NCBI GenBank assembly: GCA_017454525.1
Contig: JAFTCT010000050.1
Location: 1-35,136 of the forward strand
DNA length: 35,136 bases
Direction: 5' to 3'
Source: Clostridia bacterium
GTDB taxonomy: Bacteria > Bacillota > Clostridia > Oscillospirales > CAG-272
Shown: positions 1-8,622 of the stretch, one piece after another
Position numbering within the stretch: the first letter of the stretch is position 1
Layout: each line of letters opens with the position of its first letter
The notes under the pieces: model-generated
Seen by the model: the letters and a program-made list of their open reading frames with translations, nothing else
Databases searched by the model: none
What the model was told of the DNA's origin: nothing
Translations under genes and position numbers: made by a program

Positions 1-2
1 AA

Positions 3-137
3 GTCTATGTATGGCTTTTGAAGGAGAATAAAAAAGCTTTTCGCTTTTACAAAAAATGCGGGTTTATGCCTGACGGAAAAGAAAAGATGAGCGAATCCGT
101 AGGAGCAGCAGGAATCAGAATGACTTTATACCGTTAA
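3..137 (+). CDS. GNAT-family N-acetyltransferase, C-terminal fragment
   Basis: This is the last 44 codons of a gene that begins before the window. The readable end contains ENKKAFRFYKKCGF, the typical late GNAT segment (an N..A..FY.K.GF motif on the strand and helix next to the acetyl-CoA site), and ends LYR-stop. GNAT enzymes transfer an acetyl group from acetyl-CoA to an amine; the substrate cannot be told from this fragment. The open frame runs from the first bases of the window without a stop. It is probably the last gene of its unit, because the next gene lies on the other strand. The family call rests on one motif only. Confidence 0.7.
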   Translation, partial: VYVWLLKENKKAFRFYKKCGFMPDGKEKMSESVGAAGIRMTLYR

Positions 138-308
138 ATTCTTGTTTGCCGCGGGAATATACGTGTATCTTTACTTTGTTTTTTCTTCGGTCGTTTGGCG
201 GCTGCCGTATCCGTAACGATGCGCCGTATTGATTTTCGTGTCGTCAAGCGGCTTTCCCCGATCGTTTTGCTCCTTTCATGATGACGTTATTGGCTGCCGT
301 TCGATCGG

Positions 309-1001
309 TCAGGAATAGACCGGCTCGCCGTTTTCGTGTTTAGCAAGGCGGGCGCTTTCCGCCTTGTCGATGATCTGCCGGAAGGTCTTGGTACCGGCGC
401 CGCCGTGATCGGGATCGGACGGCAGCGTGACGGTCTTGTCTTCTGTTCTGAACTGACTGCCGTAGAATTCGATCCTGACCGTATCAAAGACTTTGAAAGC
501 GCCGTCCGCGCCCGGATACGCAACGTACACGCCGTCGCCGAAGGTGCCGCTGCCGCCGAAGCCGTCCTTGTCAAGATATTCCACGTAAACGTAGGCAACA
601 TTCAGTTTGTCCTGTCCGGATCGAGAACGCTCTTCCACTTTGACGTTGATTTCGGCAGAATACACTTTTTCGGTATACCCTTCCGCGGCAGACACCTCCG
701 ACAGGACCGTCGCCGCGCTGACTTTTATGCGGGCGGTTCCGGGTTTCAGCCCTGTAACGGTAAGACCGTCGATCGAAACGATATCACTTCCGTCTATAAT
801 TTCCGCATTTTGGTTTTTCCAGCCGCATACGACCGTTCCGCCGATATTCGGATAAGTGATATGGATGCCGTCAGAAGCGCCTTGTGTGAGCGGTCCCGCT
901 TCTGCTTTCAATTCTCCGGGAGGATAAACAGGGTCGCAGGCGCAGAACAAAAACATGCCGATCATCAATAATACCGCTGATAATACAACTCCTTTTTTCA
1001 T
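309..1001 (-). CDS. Lipoprotein with bacterial Ig-like (BIG2-type) domain
   Basis: The 230-residue protein starts with a lipoprotein signal: KK, a hydrophobic stretch, then LFCAC, so Cys21 or Cys22 would be lipidated and the protein anchored outside the membrane. Residues of about 50-125 include VTGLKPGTARIKV, the pattern of BIG2-like Ig domains found in surface proteins. The C-terminal half matches no family I know. The start is supported by GGAGG eight to nine bases upstream. A short hairpin (1036-1053) lies in the upstream spacer. It appears to be a single-gene unit. The function is unknown; it is probably a surface-exposed structural or binding protein. Confidence 0.75.
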   Translation of the reverse strand: MKKGVVLSAVLLMIGMFLFCACDPVYPPGELKAEAGPLTQGASDGIHITYPNIGGTVVCGWKNQNAEIIDGSDIVSIDGLTVTGLKPGTARIKVSAATVLSEVSAAEGYTEKVYSAEINVKVEERSRSGQDKLNVAYVYVEYLDKDGFGGSGTFGDGVYVAYPGADGAFKVFDTVRIEFYGSQFRTEDKTVTLPSDPDHGGAGTKTFRQIIDKAESARLAKHENGEPVYS

Positions 1002-1035
1002 GTGAAAAACCTCCGTTCTGAAGCTGAATGATTAT

Positions 1036-1053
1036 GGAGCGTTTCGGCGCTCC
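1036..1053. other. Short inverted repeat upstream of the lipoprotein gene
   Basis: GGAGCG pairs with CGCTCC around a six-base loop, in the spacer upstream of the minus-strand lipoprotein gene. There is no T-run on either strand, so it is not an obvious terminator. It may shape the 5' leader of that mRNA. Confidence 0.3.
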
Positions 1054-1114
1054 ATTCGATAAGTGTTCAAAAGATTGAAAAGGTTTCGGCATTTTTCAAA
1101 TCTTCAGATTTACG

Positions 1115-1158
1115 ACAAATCCGAACCCTGCACCGATCAGCGTGGGGTTCGGATTTGT
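1115..1158. other. Long inverted repeat (14-bp stem) in a divergent spacer
   Basis: ACAAATCCGAACCC at 1115-1128 is the reverse complement of the bases at 1145-1158, leaving a 16-base loop. No T-run follows on either strand, so factor-independent termination is unlikely. It lies in the 323-base spacer between the divergent genes at 1001 (minus) and 1325 (plus). The rest of that spacer holds the promoter at 1240-1268 and nothing else I can identify. It could be an operator or an RNA structural element. Confidence 0.4.
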
Positions 1159-1239
1159 ATCTGTCTATGCGATCTTGCAGCAGGCCTTTTCTATCTGCTG
1201 ATTTCACAAAAAATGATTAAAAATCTTTTCACAAACCGC

Positions 1240-1268
1240 TTGACAAAACTGACAAACAGCGATATATT
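1240..1268 (+). promoter_or_regulatory. Sigma-A-type promoter for the small membrane protein
   Basis: TTGACA at 1240-1245 and TATATT at 1263-1268 are separated by 17 bases, close to the housekeeping consensus. The gene starts at 1325. Confidence 0.6.
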
Positions 1269-1324
1269 CAAAGCTGCGATAAAAAAGTACCGACTTATGA
1301 TCTGGGAAAGAGGAAGATAAGAGT

Positions 1325-1594
1325 ATGAACTTTATAAAATATTTGTTAAAAGGAATAATCAATTGTTTTGATGCTTTTGTCGGAAAATCGAGTAATGATG
1401 TAAGTATTAAACAAGCTTTATTTGGCTTATTATTTATTGCAATGACAATCATCCTATTTTTTGTGTTTTTATTTTTTATTGATAAAACATTCGGATTAAA
1501 AGTTTATCTTAATATCATGATTGCCATATTTCTGACGATATTAATTATATGCTTGATTTTTGCTATATTTATTATTGCAGAAAAAATTTCATAA
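1325..1594 (+). CDS. Small two-helix membrane protein, unknown function
   Basis: The 89-residue protein has two hydrophobic segments (about residues 38-57 and 63-85), a charged N-terminus and little else, so it should sit in the cytoplasmic membrane. An AAAGAGG ribosome site lies about 11 bases before the ATG, and a good promoter lies at 1240-1268. Base composition is much more AT-rich than the GC-rich genes further on, as is the surrounding spacer, which hints at a different origin. Two terminator-like hairpins follow at 1653 and 1698. I recognise no family; orphan membrane protein or toxin-like peptide are both possible. Confidence 0.6.
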   Translation: MNFIKYLLKGIINCFDAFVGKSSNDVSIKQALFGLLFIAMTIILFFVFLFFIDKTFGLKVYLNIMIAIFLTILIICLIFAIFIIAEKIS

Positions 1595-1652
1595 ACCTGT
1601 TAATAGATTTATTGTTAATTGAATTGTGTTTTAAGTTTTAAATTGTCCAAAA

Positions 1653-1676
1653 GTCCCGTAAATACGGGCTTTTTTG
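1653..1676 (+). terminator. Rho-independent terminator
   Basis: CCCGT and ACGGG pair around a four-base loop and are followed by a run of six T. It lies about 60 bases after the small membrane protein stop. Confidence 0.65.
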
Positions 1677-1697
1677 CACTTTCACCATTAAAAGAAA

Positions 1698-1731
1698 GCC
1701 GGTGGATCATCGGGAATCCATCGGCTTTTTT
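1698..1731 (+). terminator. Second rho-independent terminator
   Basis: GCCGGTGGAT pairs with ATCCATCGGC (one G-T pair) around an eight-base loop, followed by six T. It forms a tandem pair with the terminator at 1653. Confidence 0.7.
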
Positions 1732-1799
1732 ATGTTTTTTGCTTTTCAACCGAAAACTACAAAAAGTAATTGTGTGCAAGTGCCCCCTGGTCGTGTGTG

Positions 1800-2353
1800 A
1801 CGATCAGAAACAGGAGCGTACCCCCTCGTGGGGGGTGCGCGCTGCACTTTGGAGGGCTGTCAGGGACTCTGAACCCGCGCTTCGCCAAAGCGGAAACTTA
1901 CCCTGCGCAGATAGAGCGAAGCGCCTGGAGATTTTTGCCCGCGGTCGGACACGTGGGCAAAAACTCGGGGGTTCGAGTCGTGAAACAGGGAACTCTGAAC
2001 CCGCGCTTCGCCAAAGCGGAAACTTACCCTACGCAGATAGAGCGAAGCGCCTGAAGATTTTTGCCCGCGGTCGGACACGCGGGCAAAAACTCGGGGGTTC
2101 GAGTCGTGAAACAGACGATCAGAAACAGGAGCGCACACCCCCGCGGGGGGGTGCGCGCTGCACTTTGGAGGGCTATTAGGGACTCTGAACCCGCGCTTCG
2201 CCAAAGCGGAAACTTACCCTGCGCAGATAGAGCGAAGCGCCTGGAGATTTTTGCCCGCGGTCGGACACGCGGGCAAAAACTCGGGGGTTTGAGTCGTGAA
2301 ACAGACGATCAGAAACAGGAGCGCACCCCCTCGTGGGGGTGCGCTCCTGTTTC
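1800..2353. repeat. Tandem two-unit repeat array next to a tRNA gene
   Basis: Two units alternate. The 123-base unit occurs three times (1866-1988, 1992-2114, 2182-2304), nearly identical. A 66-base unit (1800-1865, 2115-2181) precedes copies 1 and 3, and a changed version begins at 2305 and runs into the tRNA. Each 66-base unit ends with bases resembling the 3' part of the tRNA (acceptor strand plus T-arm) in the same orientation. Each 123-base unit ends with a T-arm-like GGGGGTTCGAGTC on the opposite strand. All frames are open only because of the repeats; I see no real gene between 1595 and 2353. Confidence 0.8.
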
Positions 2354-2355
2354 TG
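2310..2355 (-). terminator. Perfect 21-bp hairpin abutting the tRNA 3' end
   Basis: Bases 2310-2330 are the exact reverse complement of 2335-2355, around a TCGT loop. On the minus strand the stem begins inside the encoded CCA of the tRNA. The strong GC stem could end tRNA transcription or guide 3' processing, but no T-run follows. The repeat copies upstream keep only imperfect versions of this stem. Confidence 0.5.
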
Positions 2356-2430
2356 GTGGGCGATTAGGGACTCGAACCCCAGACCAACCGGTTATGGGCC
2401 GGTAGCTCTAACCGACTGAGCTAATAGCCC
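2354..2430 (-). tRNA. tRNA-Met(CAU) or tRNA-Ile2(CAU), CCA encoded, atypical
   Basis: The minus strand folds into a cloverleaf: acceptor GGGCTAT with ATCGCCC, D-stem GCTC/GAGC, anticodon stem ACCGG/CCGGT with loop CCCATAA, a five-base variable loop, T-loop TTCGAGT, then ACCA. The anticodon is CAU. G1-C72 and the lack of three G-C pairs in the anticodon stem argue against an initiator, leaving elongator Met or lysidine-modified Ile2. Two oddities stand out. Position 33 is C rather than the nearly universal U, and acceptor pair 5-68 is a U-C mismatch. A consensus promoter lies just upstream. It may be a functional but drifted copy or a decaying gene. Confidence 0.8.
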
Positions 2431-2465
2431 GTATTCGTTCGCCCGGCGAACGGATGCAGAAAGCA

Positions 2466-2494
2466 GTATACCATGACGCACCGGTTTTGTCAAG
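2466..2494 (-). promoter_or_regulatory. Promoter of the tRNA gene
   Basis: On the minus strand TTGACA (2494-2489) and TATACT (2471-2466) are 17 bases apart. The tRNA 5' end lies about 35 bases downstream of the -10 box. Confidence 0.7.
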
Positions 2495-2498
2495 ACTT

Positions 2499-2554
2499 TT
2501 TTCTTCAATTGCAGAAGGCATTTTTCTTCGCATTTTTCTTCAATTGCAGAAGGC
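2499..2554. repeat. Pair of 22-base direct repeats
   Basis: The 22-base sequence that begins TTTTTCTTCAATTG occurs at about 2499-2520 and again at 2533-2554, between the glycosidase stop and the tRNA promoter. No function is evident. Confidence 0.55.
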
Positions 2555-2590
2555 GTTTACAAGGCGTTTTTAACTGTAAAAGACCGCTTT

Positions 2591-5407
2591 CTATTTTTTC
2601 CTTTTGCGCAGGATAAGGAAGACGGCGCAGCCGGCTGCGAGGAGGGCGCCGGCGGCTGCGAGCGCGATCCACGCCCCGATACTGCCGGAAGGCGTCGCCG
2701 GCGGCGTTTCGCTCCCGGCGTTCGTTTCAGCCGGCTCTTCGCTCGGCGGCGTCGGATCGACTGCGGTTTCCGGTGCGGACGCCGTGTCGGAAGTCGGCGC
2801 GGGCGTTTCGTCGGGGGACGCCGTTTGCGCGTCGGTCGCGGTCGGCGCGGTCGTCGGCGTGGGCGTCGGGGTCGGAGTCGGCGTGGGCGTCGGGGTCGGC
2901 GTCGGATCGTCTGCTTTGTCTGACAGGGCGATCTTGATGAGCGCGGCGTCCTGCGCGGGCAGGGAGACGGTCAGCGCGCCGTTTTCGACCGTAACGGCAA
3001 GCCCTTTCCAGAGTTCCGTCGCCTTCGCCGCGAATTTGCCGCCGGTCAGTTCCGGCAGGTCGACGGTCATTTTCTTTTTCGTCGCGTCGAAATTGAAGAG
3101 CGCGAGGTACAGGGTATCGCCGTCCGTATCGAAATAGGCGTCGGCGCAGCGCTGCCCGGGCGTGACCGATACCGGACGGAAGGTGTTCCCGCGCGCGGCG
3201 ATCTTCAGGATCTCCTCTTTTTCGAAGAGTTCCTTTATCCGCTTTTTCGCCGTTTCGTCCCTTGCCGCCTTTGAGAGATCGTCGCCCAGAAGTATGCTCG
3301 CGCCCGAGATGATCCCCGAGGTGACGCGCGCACGCGCCAACCCCTCGGGAACGCCGGTCACGACGAGGTGATCGGGATCGGGGAAAGCGTAGAGCGCGCC
3401 TTCAAAGAAGCAGGCGGTGATATGGGAGAGCAGATGCTTCGTATCGTCCAGTGAAGAGAAGGCGTCGCAGCTCATCCGTCTGCCGTCTGCATAGCGGTAG
3501 GGGAAGATCGGCGAGATCGACAGATTGATGAAGAAGTCGTTTTGGCAGAGTTCCTCTATCAGCTTCATGCCGACGTTGTACGCCTGCATCCCGGTCGTGA
3601 TCTTCCCGTCGTAATGCTTTCCTTCCAGGGCGCCGTGCGTGAGAAAATCAAGTTTCAGATAGGTGAAACCGAGTTTTTTGAAATAGCCGATGCGGTCGGC
3701 GATATACGCCGCCGTGCCGGGGTGGGTCGGGTCGAGCGCCCAGCCGCCGTCGAGTTTTCCCCACAGCGTTCCGTCGGGCAGGCGGAGCGCCGCGTCGAAA
3801 AAGGTATAGTCGGTACCGGCGATCTTTTCGTTTTTCAGGTCGTCCTCGCTGTCCTTCCAGACGGCGAAGGGGGTGAGGTAAATGCCTGCCTGCTGCCGGT
3901 TTTCGCGGCAGTGCGCAACGAACAGGGAGAGCGCTTCGTCAAGGTCGCCCTTGAAGGACGGATCGTTGGACGCAAGGCGGTTCCAGTAGGAATCCAGGTT
4001 GATATACACCGTCCCGCCGGCGTCCTCGAAGGTCTTCTGCAGTTCGCCTGCGACAAAATCGGAAACGCCGGTCATCGCGCCGTAGGACACGCCCGACTGC
4101 ATCCTGCCCCAGGAATTGAAGCCGCAGGGAAGCGTAAAGGAGGACGCTTTCGGCGCTTCGTGCGCCGCGCAGGCGTGTGCGAAGCGCTCCATGCCGTCGC
4201 GCCAGTCCTGTGCAAAGCCGACGTAGATCGCGGGCGTGGACACCGTTTTCCCGGTCAGGACGCCGTGCGGGCAGAGGTCGTGCGTTCCGGCGCCCGCCGC
4301 GCCCGTTCTGACCGCGAAGCGGCGGAGTTTTCCGTCTGTTCCGTACGCCTCGACGCCGGTCTTGACCGCGTCGTGATCGAGCGAACCGAAGATCAGCCCT
4401 TCGCCGCTGTCCCGGTCGAACCACGCGCCGACCTCCCAGCCGACGGAGGGGAAGCCGATCCGGTCTTCAGCCAAGAAGCGCGGCTCCGTCCAGGCGTCGT
4501 TGTCGAACGGGATCTGCAGGAACACGCCCTTTTCCACGCCGACGCCGCCGGTGTGGAGCAGAACGGGGGAAGCGTCGCCGAGGGTGAGCTCCTTACCGTT
4601 TGAAGACAGGACCGTCAGCGCAGTTTCCAGTCCTTCGGGCGTTGCCCGGAAGCGCTGTTCGACCTCGACGTCTCCGCCCTTTTCGCCCGAATGGCGCACG
4701 GTCAGCAGGTCTTCGCTTTTTTCCTTGATCTCACGCACCGGAAAATCTTCGTTTGTGAGCTGCCGCCCGTTGACCGTGACGGTAAAAAAGCAGTCCTTTA
4801 TCCGCTCGGTTTCGCCCGTGTACAGCGACCAGACGCCGTTTTTCAGATCGAAAGAAAGCGTCGCGCCGCCGCATCCGAGCGTTTCGGTTTCTCCCCTTAC
4901 GAGGTCTGTTCCGTCTAACGGGAAGGCGTCGTCGGCGTACAGTTCGATGCGCACAAGGTCTGGCGCGTACCAGTCGGAGCCGACGATCAGGTCGCCGTGT
5001 TCGGTCACGTCAAGAAGGGCGGAGGCTTTTCCGGGTATATCGAACCCGCCCGTATTCGGGCAGGGGAGCTTGACGCTGCCGCTGTCCGTGTCGATGATGA
5101 AATAGCGGTCGTCTGCGCCCGAACAGTAGGTGATGACCGCCAGATACCGCCCTGTTTTCAGCGGCAGATCGAAGAAGAAGACGTTCCCCTCGATCTCGCC
5201 GCCGGACAGTCCGAGGTCGTTGACCTTGCCGTTCCCGACCGTCGCCTTGCCGCCCGGCACGCCGTCGACGCCCTCGAGCGTCAGAAGCGGTTCTCCCGTA
5301 CCGGCGGCGGACGCCTGCCGCGGGAAAAGAACGCAGAGGGGCAGTACCGTCAGGCAGAGCGCAAGGACGAATACCGCGCTTTTACGGAACAGCGTTTGTT
5401 TTTTCAC
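2591..5407 (-). CDS. Exported GH36-like glycosidase, membrane-anchored
   Basis: The 938-residue protein has a signal peptide (1-34), a beta-rich N-terminal region that may bind carbohydrate, a clan GH-D catalytic barrel, a Thr-Pro tract, a Thr/Pro/Glu-rich linker and a C-terminal membrane helix ending RKRKK. In the barrel, YLKLDFL carries the expected nucleophile Asp587, and RRMSCDAF carries the likely acid/base Asp648. The 61-residue spacing fits GH36 alpha-galactosidases, so an exo-acting retaining glycosidase on the outer cell face is likely; alpha-galactosidase is the default guess. The start is GTG: it overlaps the stop of the esterase gene by GTGA and has GGAG upstream, whereas the 74 extra upstream codons encode Arg-rich nonsense. 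Translational coupling with the esterase suggests joint polysaccharide breakdown. Confidence 0.82.
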   Translation of the reverse strand: MKKQTLFRKSAVFVLALCLTVLPLCVLFPRQASAAGTGEPLLTLEGVDGVPGGKATVGNGKVNDLGLSGGEIEGNVFFFDLPLKTGRYLAVITYCSGADDRYFIIDTDSGSVKLPCPNTGGFDIPGKASALLDVTEHGDLIVGSDWYAPDLVRIELYADDAFPLDGTDLVRGETETLGCGGATLSFDLKNGVWSLYTGETERIKDCFFTVTVNGRQLTNEDFPVREIKEKSEDLLTVRHSGEKGGDVEVEQRFRATPEGLETALTVLSSNGKELTLGDASPVLLHTGGVGVEKGVFLQIPFDNDAWTEPRFLAEDRIGFPSVGWEVGAWFDRDSGEGLIFGSLDHDAVKTGVEAYGTDGKLRRFAVRTGAAGAGTHDLCPHGVLTGKTVSTPAIYVGFAQDWRDGMERFAHACAAHEAPKASSFTLPCGFNSWGRMQSGVSYGAMTGVSDFVAGELQKTFEDAGGTVYINLDSYWNRLASNDPSFKGDLDEALSLFVAHCRENRQQAGIYLTPFAVWKDSEDDLKNEKIAGTDYTFFDAALRLPDGTLWGKLDGGWALDPTHPGTAAYIADRIGYFKKLGFTYLKLDFLTHGALEGKHYDGKITTGMQAYNVGMKLIEELCQNDFFINLSISPIFPYRYADGRRMSCDAFSSLDDTKHLLSHITACFFEGALYAFPDPDHLVVTGVPEGLARARVTSGIISGASILLGDDLSKAARDETAKKRIKELFEKEEILKIAARGNTFRPVSVTPGQRCADAYFDTDGDTLYLALFNFDATKKKMTVDLPELTGGKFAAKATELWKGLAVTVENGALTVSLPAQDAALIKIALSDKADDPTPTPTPTPTPTPTPTPTTAPTATDAQTASPDETPAPTSDTASAPETAVDPTPPSEEPAETNAGSETPPATPSGSIGAWIALAAAGALLAAGCAVFLILRKRKK

Positions 5408-6702
5408 GAGAAGAACTCCTCTCCGACGATCCCGAGCAGGGTCTTGGCGAGCGTTTTGGCGCCCTTTGAGGCGGTTTCCTTGAAGGGATGAAGTCCGTCG
5501 ACCGTCATGCCGGCGTTCTTCGTCTCCATGACGCTGACGCCTTCCACCAGAGCGCAGACCGCGCGCAGTTCCTTTGCGAAATACTGTCCGAAGGGGATCA
5601 TCACGACGATCGGCACGTCCGGATAACATTCCTTGAGGTAGTTCAGATCCTTTTCAAACTGCGCTTTGAAGACGTCCGACTTCACGCCGTTCAGCGAGTC
5701 GTTGGTGCCGTGATTGATCATGATGAGGTCGGGCTTGAGCGAGAAATCGACCTTCTCGCGGATGCTCAGGTGACTGATCGTATAGTGCAGGGTGTTGAAA
5801 CTGCCGGTCATTTTGACGCCGGTCGCGCCGTAGCCGATATAGTAGGGGATCGCGCCGACTTCCTTGCAGAGGAACCACGGATATGCGCCGGTCGCGCTGT
5901 TTCCCTCCGCTTTGTTGTTGACCCTGAGCGCCAGCACACCCTCGGTGATGCTGTCGCCGTAGAAGAAGACCAGTTTGTTCTGCGGCACGACGGCGCGCAT
6001 ACTGCCGCCCTCCGGGCAGACGATCTCTTTGAGGGCGAAACCGATCTCGCGCAGTTTCTTCTCGCTTTCGGTCATGCCGTCGGCGACGATGCGCAGCACG
6101 TGCCTGCCGTCGTCGGGCAGAACGACGCGCGGCTCGGTGATCAGTTGTCTTTTCGGGTCCTTTCCGTCGATCGAGACGGCGAACCACGGGGTCTCCAGTT
6201 CGGTGATCAGCGTGAAGACGACGTCGATATAGGCGCATCCGCGCGTCATGAAGAAGAGTTGCGCGCCGTCGGTCACGGTGACGTGATGGACCGCGCCGTC
6301 GATCTCCTTTTCGATCCATCTGCCCGAGAAAAACGCCTCGTTCTCCTCGCCCGCGCTGTATTTCGGAAAGGAGACGCCTTCAAGGAAGGTGCGGTCGTCA
6401 AGATCGCGCTGCTCCTCCGGCGAGAGGGGCGTGGGCGTGGGCGTGGGCGTCGGCGTCGGGGTAGGCGTCGGCGTCGGGGTAGGCGTGGGCGTAGGAGTAG
6501 GCGTCGGCGTGGGCGTGGGCGTCGGTGTCGGGGTAGGCGTCGGCGTCGGCGTGGGTGTGGGTGTGGGTGTCGCCGTGGGCGTCTGTACGGACGCCGTCGA
6601 CGCCGTTCCGGTCGGCTGCGGCTGCGCCGCGGGCGCGCAGGAAACAAGTAAGGAGAAGAGCAGCGCCGAAAGGAGGATCGCTGCAAAAAATCTGTTTTTC
6701 AT
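5404..6702 (-). CDS. Lipoprotein SGNH/CE2-like carbohydrate esterase
   Basis: The 432-residue protein begins with a lipoprotein signal (lipobox LVSC) and then a tract of about 25 Thr-Pro repeats serving as an extended spacer. A jelly-roll-like domain (about residues 110-240) precedes an SGNH hydrolase domain with YGDSITEG (Ser251), HGTND and DGLHP (Asp402, His405). That order matches carbohydrate esterase family 2, which removes acetyl groups from plant polysaccharides. It would act outside the cell, tethered to the membrane by lipid. The start at 6702 has AAAGGGG seven bases upstream; longer forms lack a signal peptide. The gene overlaps the GH36-like gene by four bases, so the two are probably co-translated. 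Confidence 0.85.
   Translation of the reverse strand: MKNRFFAAILLSALLFSLLVSCAPAAQPQPTGTASTASVQTPTATPTPTPTPTPTPTPTPTPTPTPTPTPTPTPTPTPTPTPTPTPTPTPTPLSPEEQRDLDDRTFLEGVSFPKYSAGEENEAFFSGRWIEKEIDGAVHHVTVTDGAQLFFMTRGCAYIDVVFTLITELETPWFAVSIDGKDPKRQLITEPRVVLPDDGRHVLRIVADGMTESEKKLREIGFALKEIVCPEGGSMRAVVPQNKLVFFYGDSITEGVLALRVNNKAEGNSATGAYPWFLCKEVGAIPYYIGYGATGVKMTGSFNTLHYTISHLSIREKVDFSLKPDLIMINHGTNDSLNGVKSDVFKAQFEKDLNYLKECYPDVPIVVMIPFGQYFAKELRAVCALVEGVSVMETKNAGMTVDGLHPFKETASKGAKTLAKTLLGIVGEEFFS
6428..6580 (-). repeat. Hexanucleotide (Thr-Pro) coding microsatellite
   Basis: About 25 six-base units encode alternating Thr and Pro in the esterase linker. Gains or losses of units keep the reading frame, so linker length could vary between strains. 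A shorter tract of the same kind lies at about 2854-2907 in the neighbouring glycosidase gene. Confidence 0.85.
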
Positions 6703-6755
6703 GGGAAAACCCCTTTCATACCGTTCTGCCGGCGTTTTTGCGTTTTGCGCGGCGA

Positions 6756-7697
6756 TCATACGCCGCCAAGGAGGTTCATATTGCGGATATTCGGGTCCTT
6801 TATGCGGTCGTTGAGTTCGAACGCCGCAAAGGAGAGCGCGCGGTCGGGCGCGGACAGCCAGCCTTTGTTAAAGAGTTCTTCCGTCAGGCGGCGGGTGACG
6901 CGCGCTGTGATCTCTTCCTTGCGCGCGGCGTTTTCACCGCCGCCGCCTTCTGTCAGCAGGGCGTCGAAGGAGGCGCCGAGATCAGACAGCGCCGGCAGAC
7001 CGGCGAGCGCCCGGAACGCCCATTTATAGAAGGGACGGTAGACGCCGCTGATCAGAAACGCGGCGGACAGGGCGTGATCGACGAATTCGTACAGCGCCCA
7101 CTGCGCCGCGGTCGCTTCCCCGTGAGCGAGGCAGCGCCGGTAGTTGTAGGGCGACGACTGTCCCGCCATCCACAAGTGCCCCGCGAGTTTCTTGAAGCGC
7201 ACGTCGTCGGGCATTTGCTTCAGCTTCTCGCGGACGCCCGAGAACTGCCCGAGATCGTCGCGGAAGACCGTTCCGTTGACCGCCTCCGCAAGATAACTCT
7301 CCGGAACGGCGAACCATTCCTCCGGCGCGTCGAACGCGTCGGGTCTGCCGATCCTTTCGGTATAGAAGTCCCCCGTGCGGATCACGCCGTGGCGGTATCC
7401 GCCGGCAGGCGGACGGTCCAGCCGCGCGCAGCCCATGAATTCCTTCGGGAGTTTGGCGTATGCCCGCTCGAGCGCGAACGCCGTGCGGCTGTCGATGAGT
7501 TCCTCGCCCGGCAGGAAAAGGCAGAAGCCCGGTTCAAAATCGTGATCGCGCGAGATCGCGTCGTCGAAGCCGAAGCATTCCGAGCCGGCGCCGACCAGTC
7601 CGACGGCGATCAGGCGCTCGTATTCCTGAAAGCGCGTATGCAGCATCGGCGCGCCGTACGTTTCGTAGTAGGCGCGGGCGAGTTCAAGACCCTTCAT
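6756..7697 (-). CDS. DUF4037 nucleotidyltransferase-like protein
   Basis: The 313-residue cytoplasmic protein carries [21 protein letters not shown] near residue 40. This is the hallmark of DUF4037 and resembles the G-S..G....S.D.D motif of the DNA polymerase beta-like nucleotidyltransferase fold. Acidic residues that could bind metal are present, but the substrate of the family is unknown to me. The chosen ATG (7697) lies inside the end of the TPR gene, giving a 14-base overlap; upstream in-frame codons add a segment typical of out-of-frame translation. Pairing with a TPR protein suggests the two proteins act together. Confidence 0.75.
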   Translation of the reverse strand: MKGLELARAYYETYGAPMLHTRFQEYERLIAVGLVGAGSECFGFDDAISRDHDFEPGFCLFLPGEELIDSRTAFALERAYAKLPKEFMGCARLDRPPAGGYRHGVIRTGDFYTERIGRPDAFDAPEEWFAVPESYLAEAVNGTVFRDDLGQFSGVREKLKQMPDDVRFKKLAGHLWMAGQSSPYNYRRCLAHGEATAAQWALYEFVDHALSAAFLISGVYRPFYKWAFRALAGLPALSDLGASFDALLTEGGGGENAARKEEITARVTRRLTEELFNKGWLSAPDRALSFAAFELNDRIKDPNIRNMNLLGGV

Positions 7698-8520
7698 AGA
7701 TGTTTTTCGACCTTTCCTCCAGTTCTTTTGCATAGAAGAACCTGCCGTAGTAGGCAAAGACCGGCGCGCATTTCGAAAAAACGAAGGCGGCGTAGGCGTC
7801 GCTTTTCACCGTCGGCGCGTCGAGCAGCTTCTGCGCTTCGTTCAGCGCGTCTTCGATCTCCCTCTCGCCCTCCTCAAGCCCTTTTTCGGCCTCCGAAAGG
7901 TTGGCGAGGTTCGTATACGTCACCGCGCGGTCGAGGGCGGTATCCTCCTTGTTTTCCAGTACGGTGAGCGCCGTATGATAGCACGAGCGCGCTTCGCCGT
8001 ACCGTTCGAGGGCGGCGAGCACGACGGCTTTGTTGTTGTACAGTCCCGCGAATCGCGCGTCGTCCGGCTTCAGTACCGCGCGGTAGATCCTTTCCGCCTC
8101 TTCATAGAGGGGAAGGGCGCCCTCAAAGTCGCCCGCGGCGCTGTGAACGGTGCCGGCGTTGAGGTACGCCGTGCCCGCCGCGGGATCGTCGCCGAGGTCT
8201 GTTTTCTTTACAAGCGCCAGCGCTTCGTCCGCCGCAGCGAACGCCGCGCCGTGCAGTTCCGCCTTGCGCAGAACGCCCATTTTCTCGCAGAGGACGGTGA
8301 GCATCCCGCCCTCGTCCCGGTTTTCCTTCGCCTCTTCGTACCAGTAGTCGAGATGCCGCAGCGCGCCCTCGGTATCGCGCGCGGCGACGTATCCGTCGAG
8401 TTTTGAGAGTACTCTGCCCACCGGGATCCGCCGCGGAAAGCGGTCGGTCGGGTCACAGAAGGGGCAGGCGGGCTCGGTATAGTCCTCGGGTTTCAGAAAC
8501 GGTTTGTTTTCGTCTTTCAT
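7684..8520 (-). CDS. TPR-repeat protein
   Basis: The 278-residue protein has a short N-terminal segment with CPFCD (only one CxxC, so a complete zinc site is not evident). Helical pairs matching tetratricopeptide repeats follow from about residue 40, for example AYLNAGTVHSAAGDFEGALPLYEEA and the similar YNNKAVVLAALERYGEA. TPR domains scaffold protein-protein contacts. It has no signal peptide, so it is cytoplasmic. The start at 8520 is chosen for the protein-like N-terminus and AGGAAA upstream. It overlaps the DUF4037 gene, its likely partner. Confidence 0.75.
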   Translation of the reverse strand: MKDENKPFLKPEDYTEPACPFCDPTDRFPRRIPVGRVLSKLDGYVAARDTEGALRHLDYWYEEAKENRDEGGMLTVLCEKMGVLRKAELHGAAFAAADEALALVKKTDLGDDPAAGTAYLNAGTVHSAAGDFEGALPLYEEAERIYRAVLKPDDARFAGLYNNKAVVLAALERYGEARSCYHTALTVLENKEDTALDRAVTYTNLANLSEAEKGLEEGEREIEDALNEAQKLLDAPTVKSDAYAAFVFSKCAPVFAYYGRFFYAKELEERSKNIYEGS

Positions 8521-8567
8521 AAGGCGGTTTCCTGCGCGCGGCGCGCGGTCCTTTCGTTTGTCAGTAA

Positions 8568-8611
8568 GGGGCTGCTTCATTCTGCGCAAAGGCGCGAAAT
8601 GAAACAACCCC
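8568..8611 (-). terminator. Long hairpin after the ABC transporter gene
   Basis: On the minus strand GGGGTTGTTTCATT pairs with AATGAAGCAGCCCC using two G-U pairs, with a small inner GCGC stem. The pairing works better as minus-strand RNA than plus-strand RNA, so it belongs to the mRNA that includes the ABC gene. No T-run follows, so it may act as a 3' stabiliser or a partial terminator before the TPR gene. Confidence 0.5.
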
Positions 8612-8622
8612 CTGAAGGTGTG

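Noticed and set aside
138..308. A small coding region between the acetyltransferase fragment and the lipoprotein
   Set aside because: A short minus-strand frame (about 35 codons) has no start codon and no ribosome site; nothing supports a gene.
1619..2405. Several overlapping frames of 90-186 codons in the repeat array
   Set aside because: They repeat the same peptide because the DNA repeats, run into the tRNA gene and have no ribosome site.
3542..4603. Long open frame on the plus strand opposite the GH36-like gene
   Set aside because: It is a GC-skew shadow: Arg/Val/Ala-rich with no domain, while the minus strand encodes a clear glycosidase.
5488..7967. Two long plus-strand frames (5488-6651 and 6555-7967)
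   Set aside because: They lie opposite the esterase and DUF4037 genes, have runs of Arg/Gly from the Thr-Pro tract and no recognisable motif.
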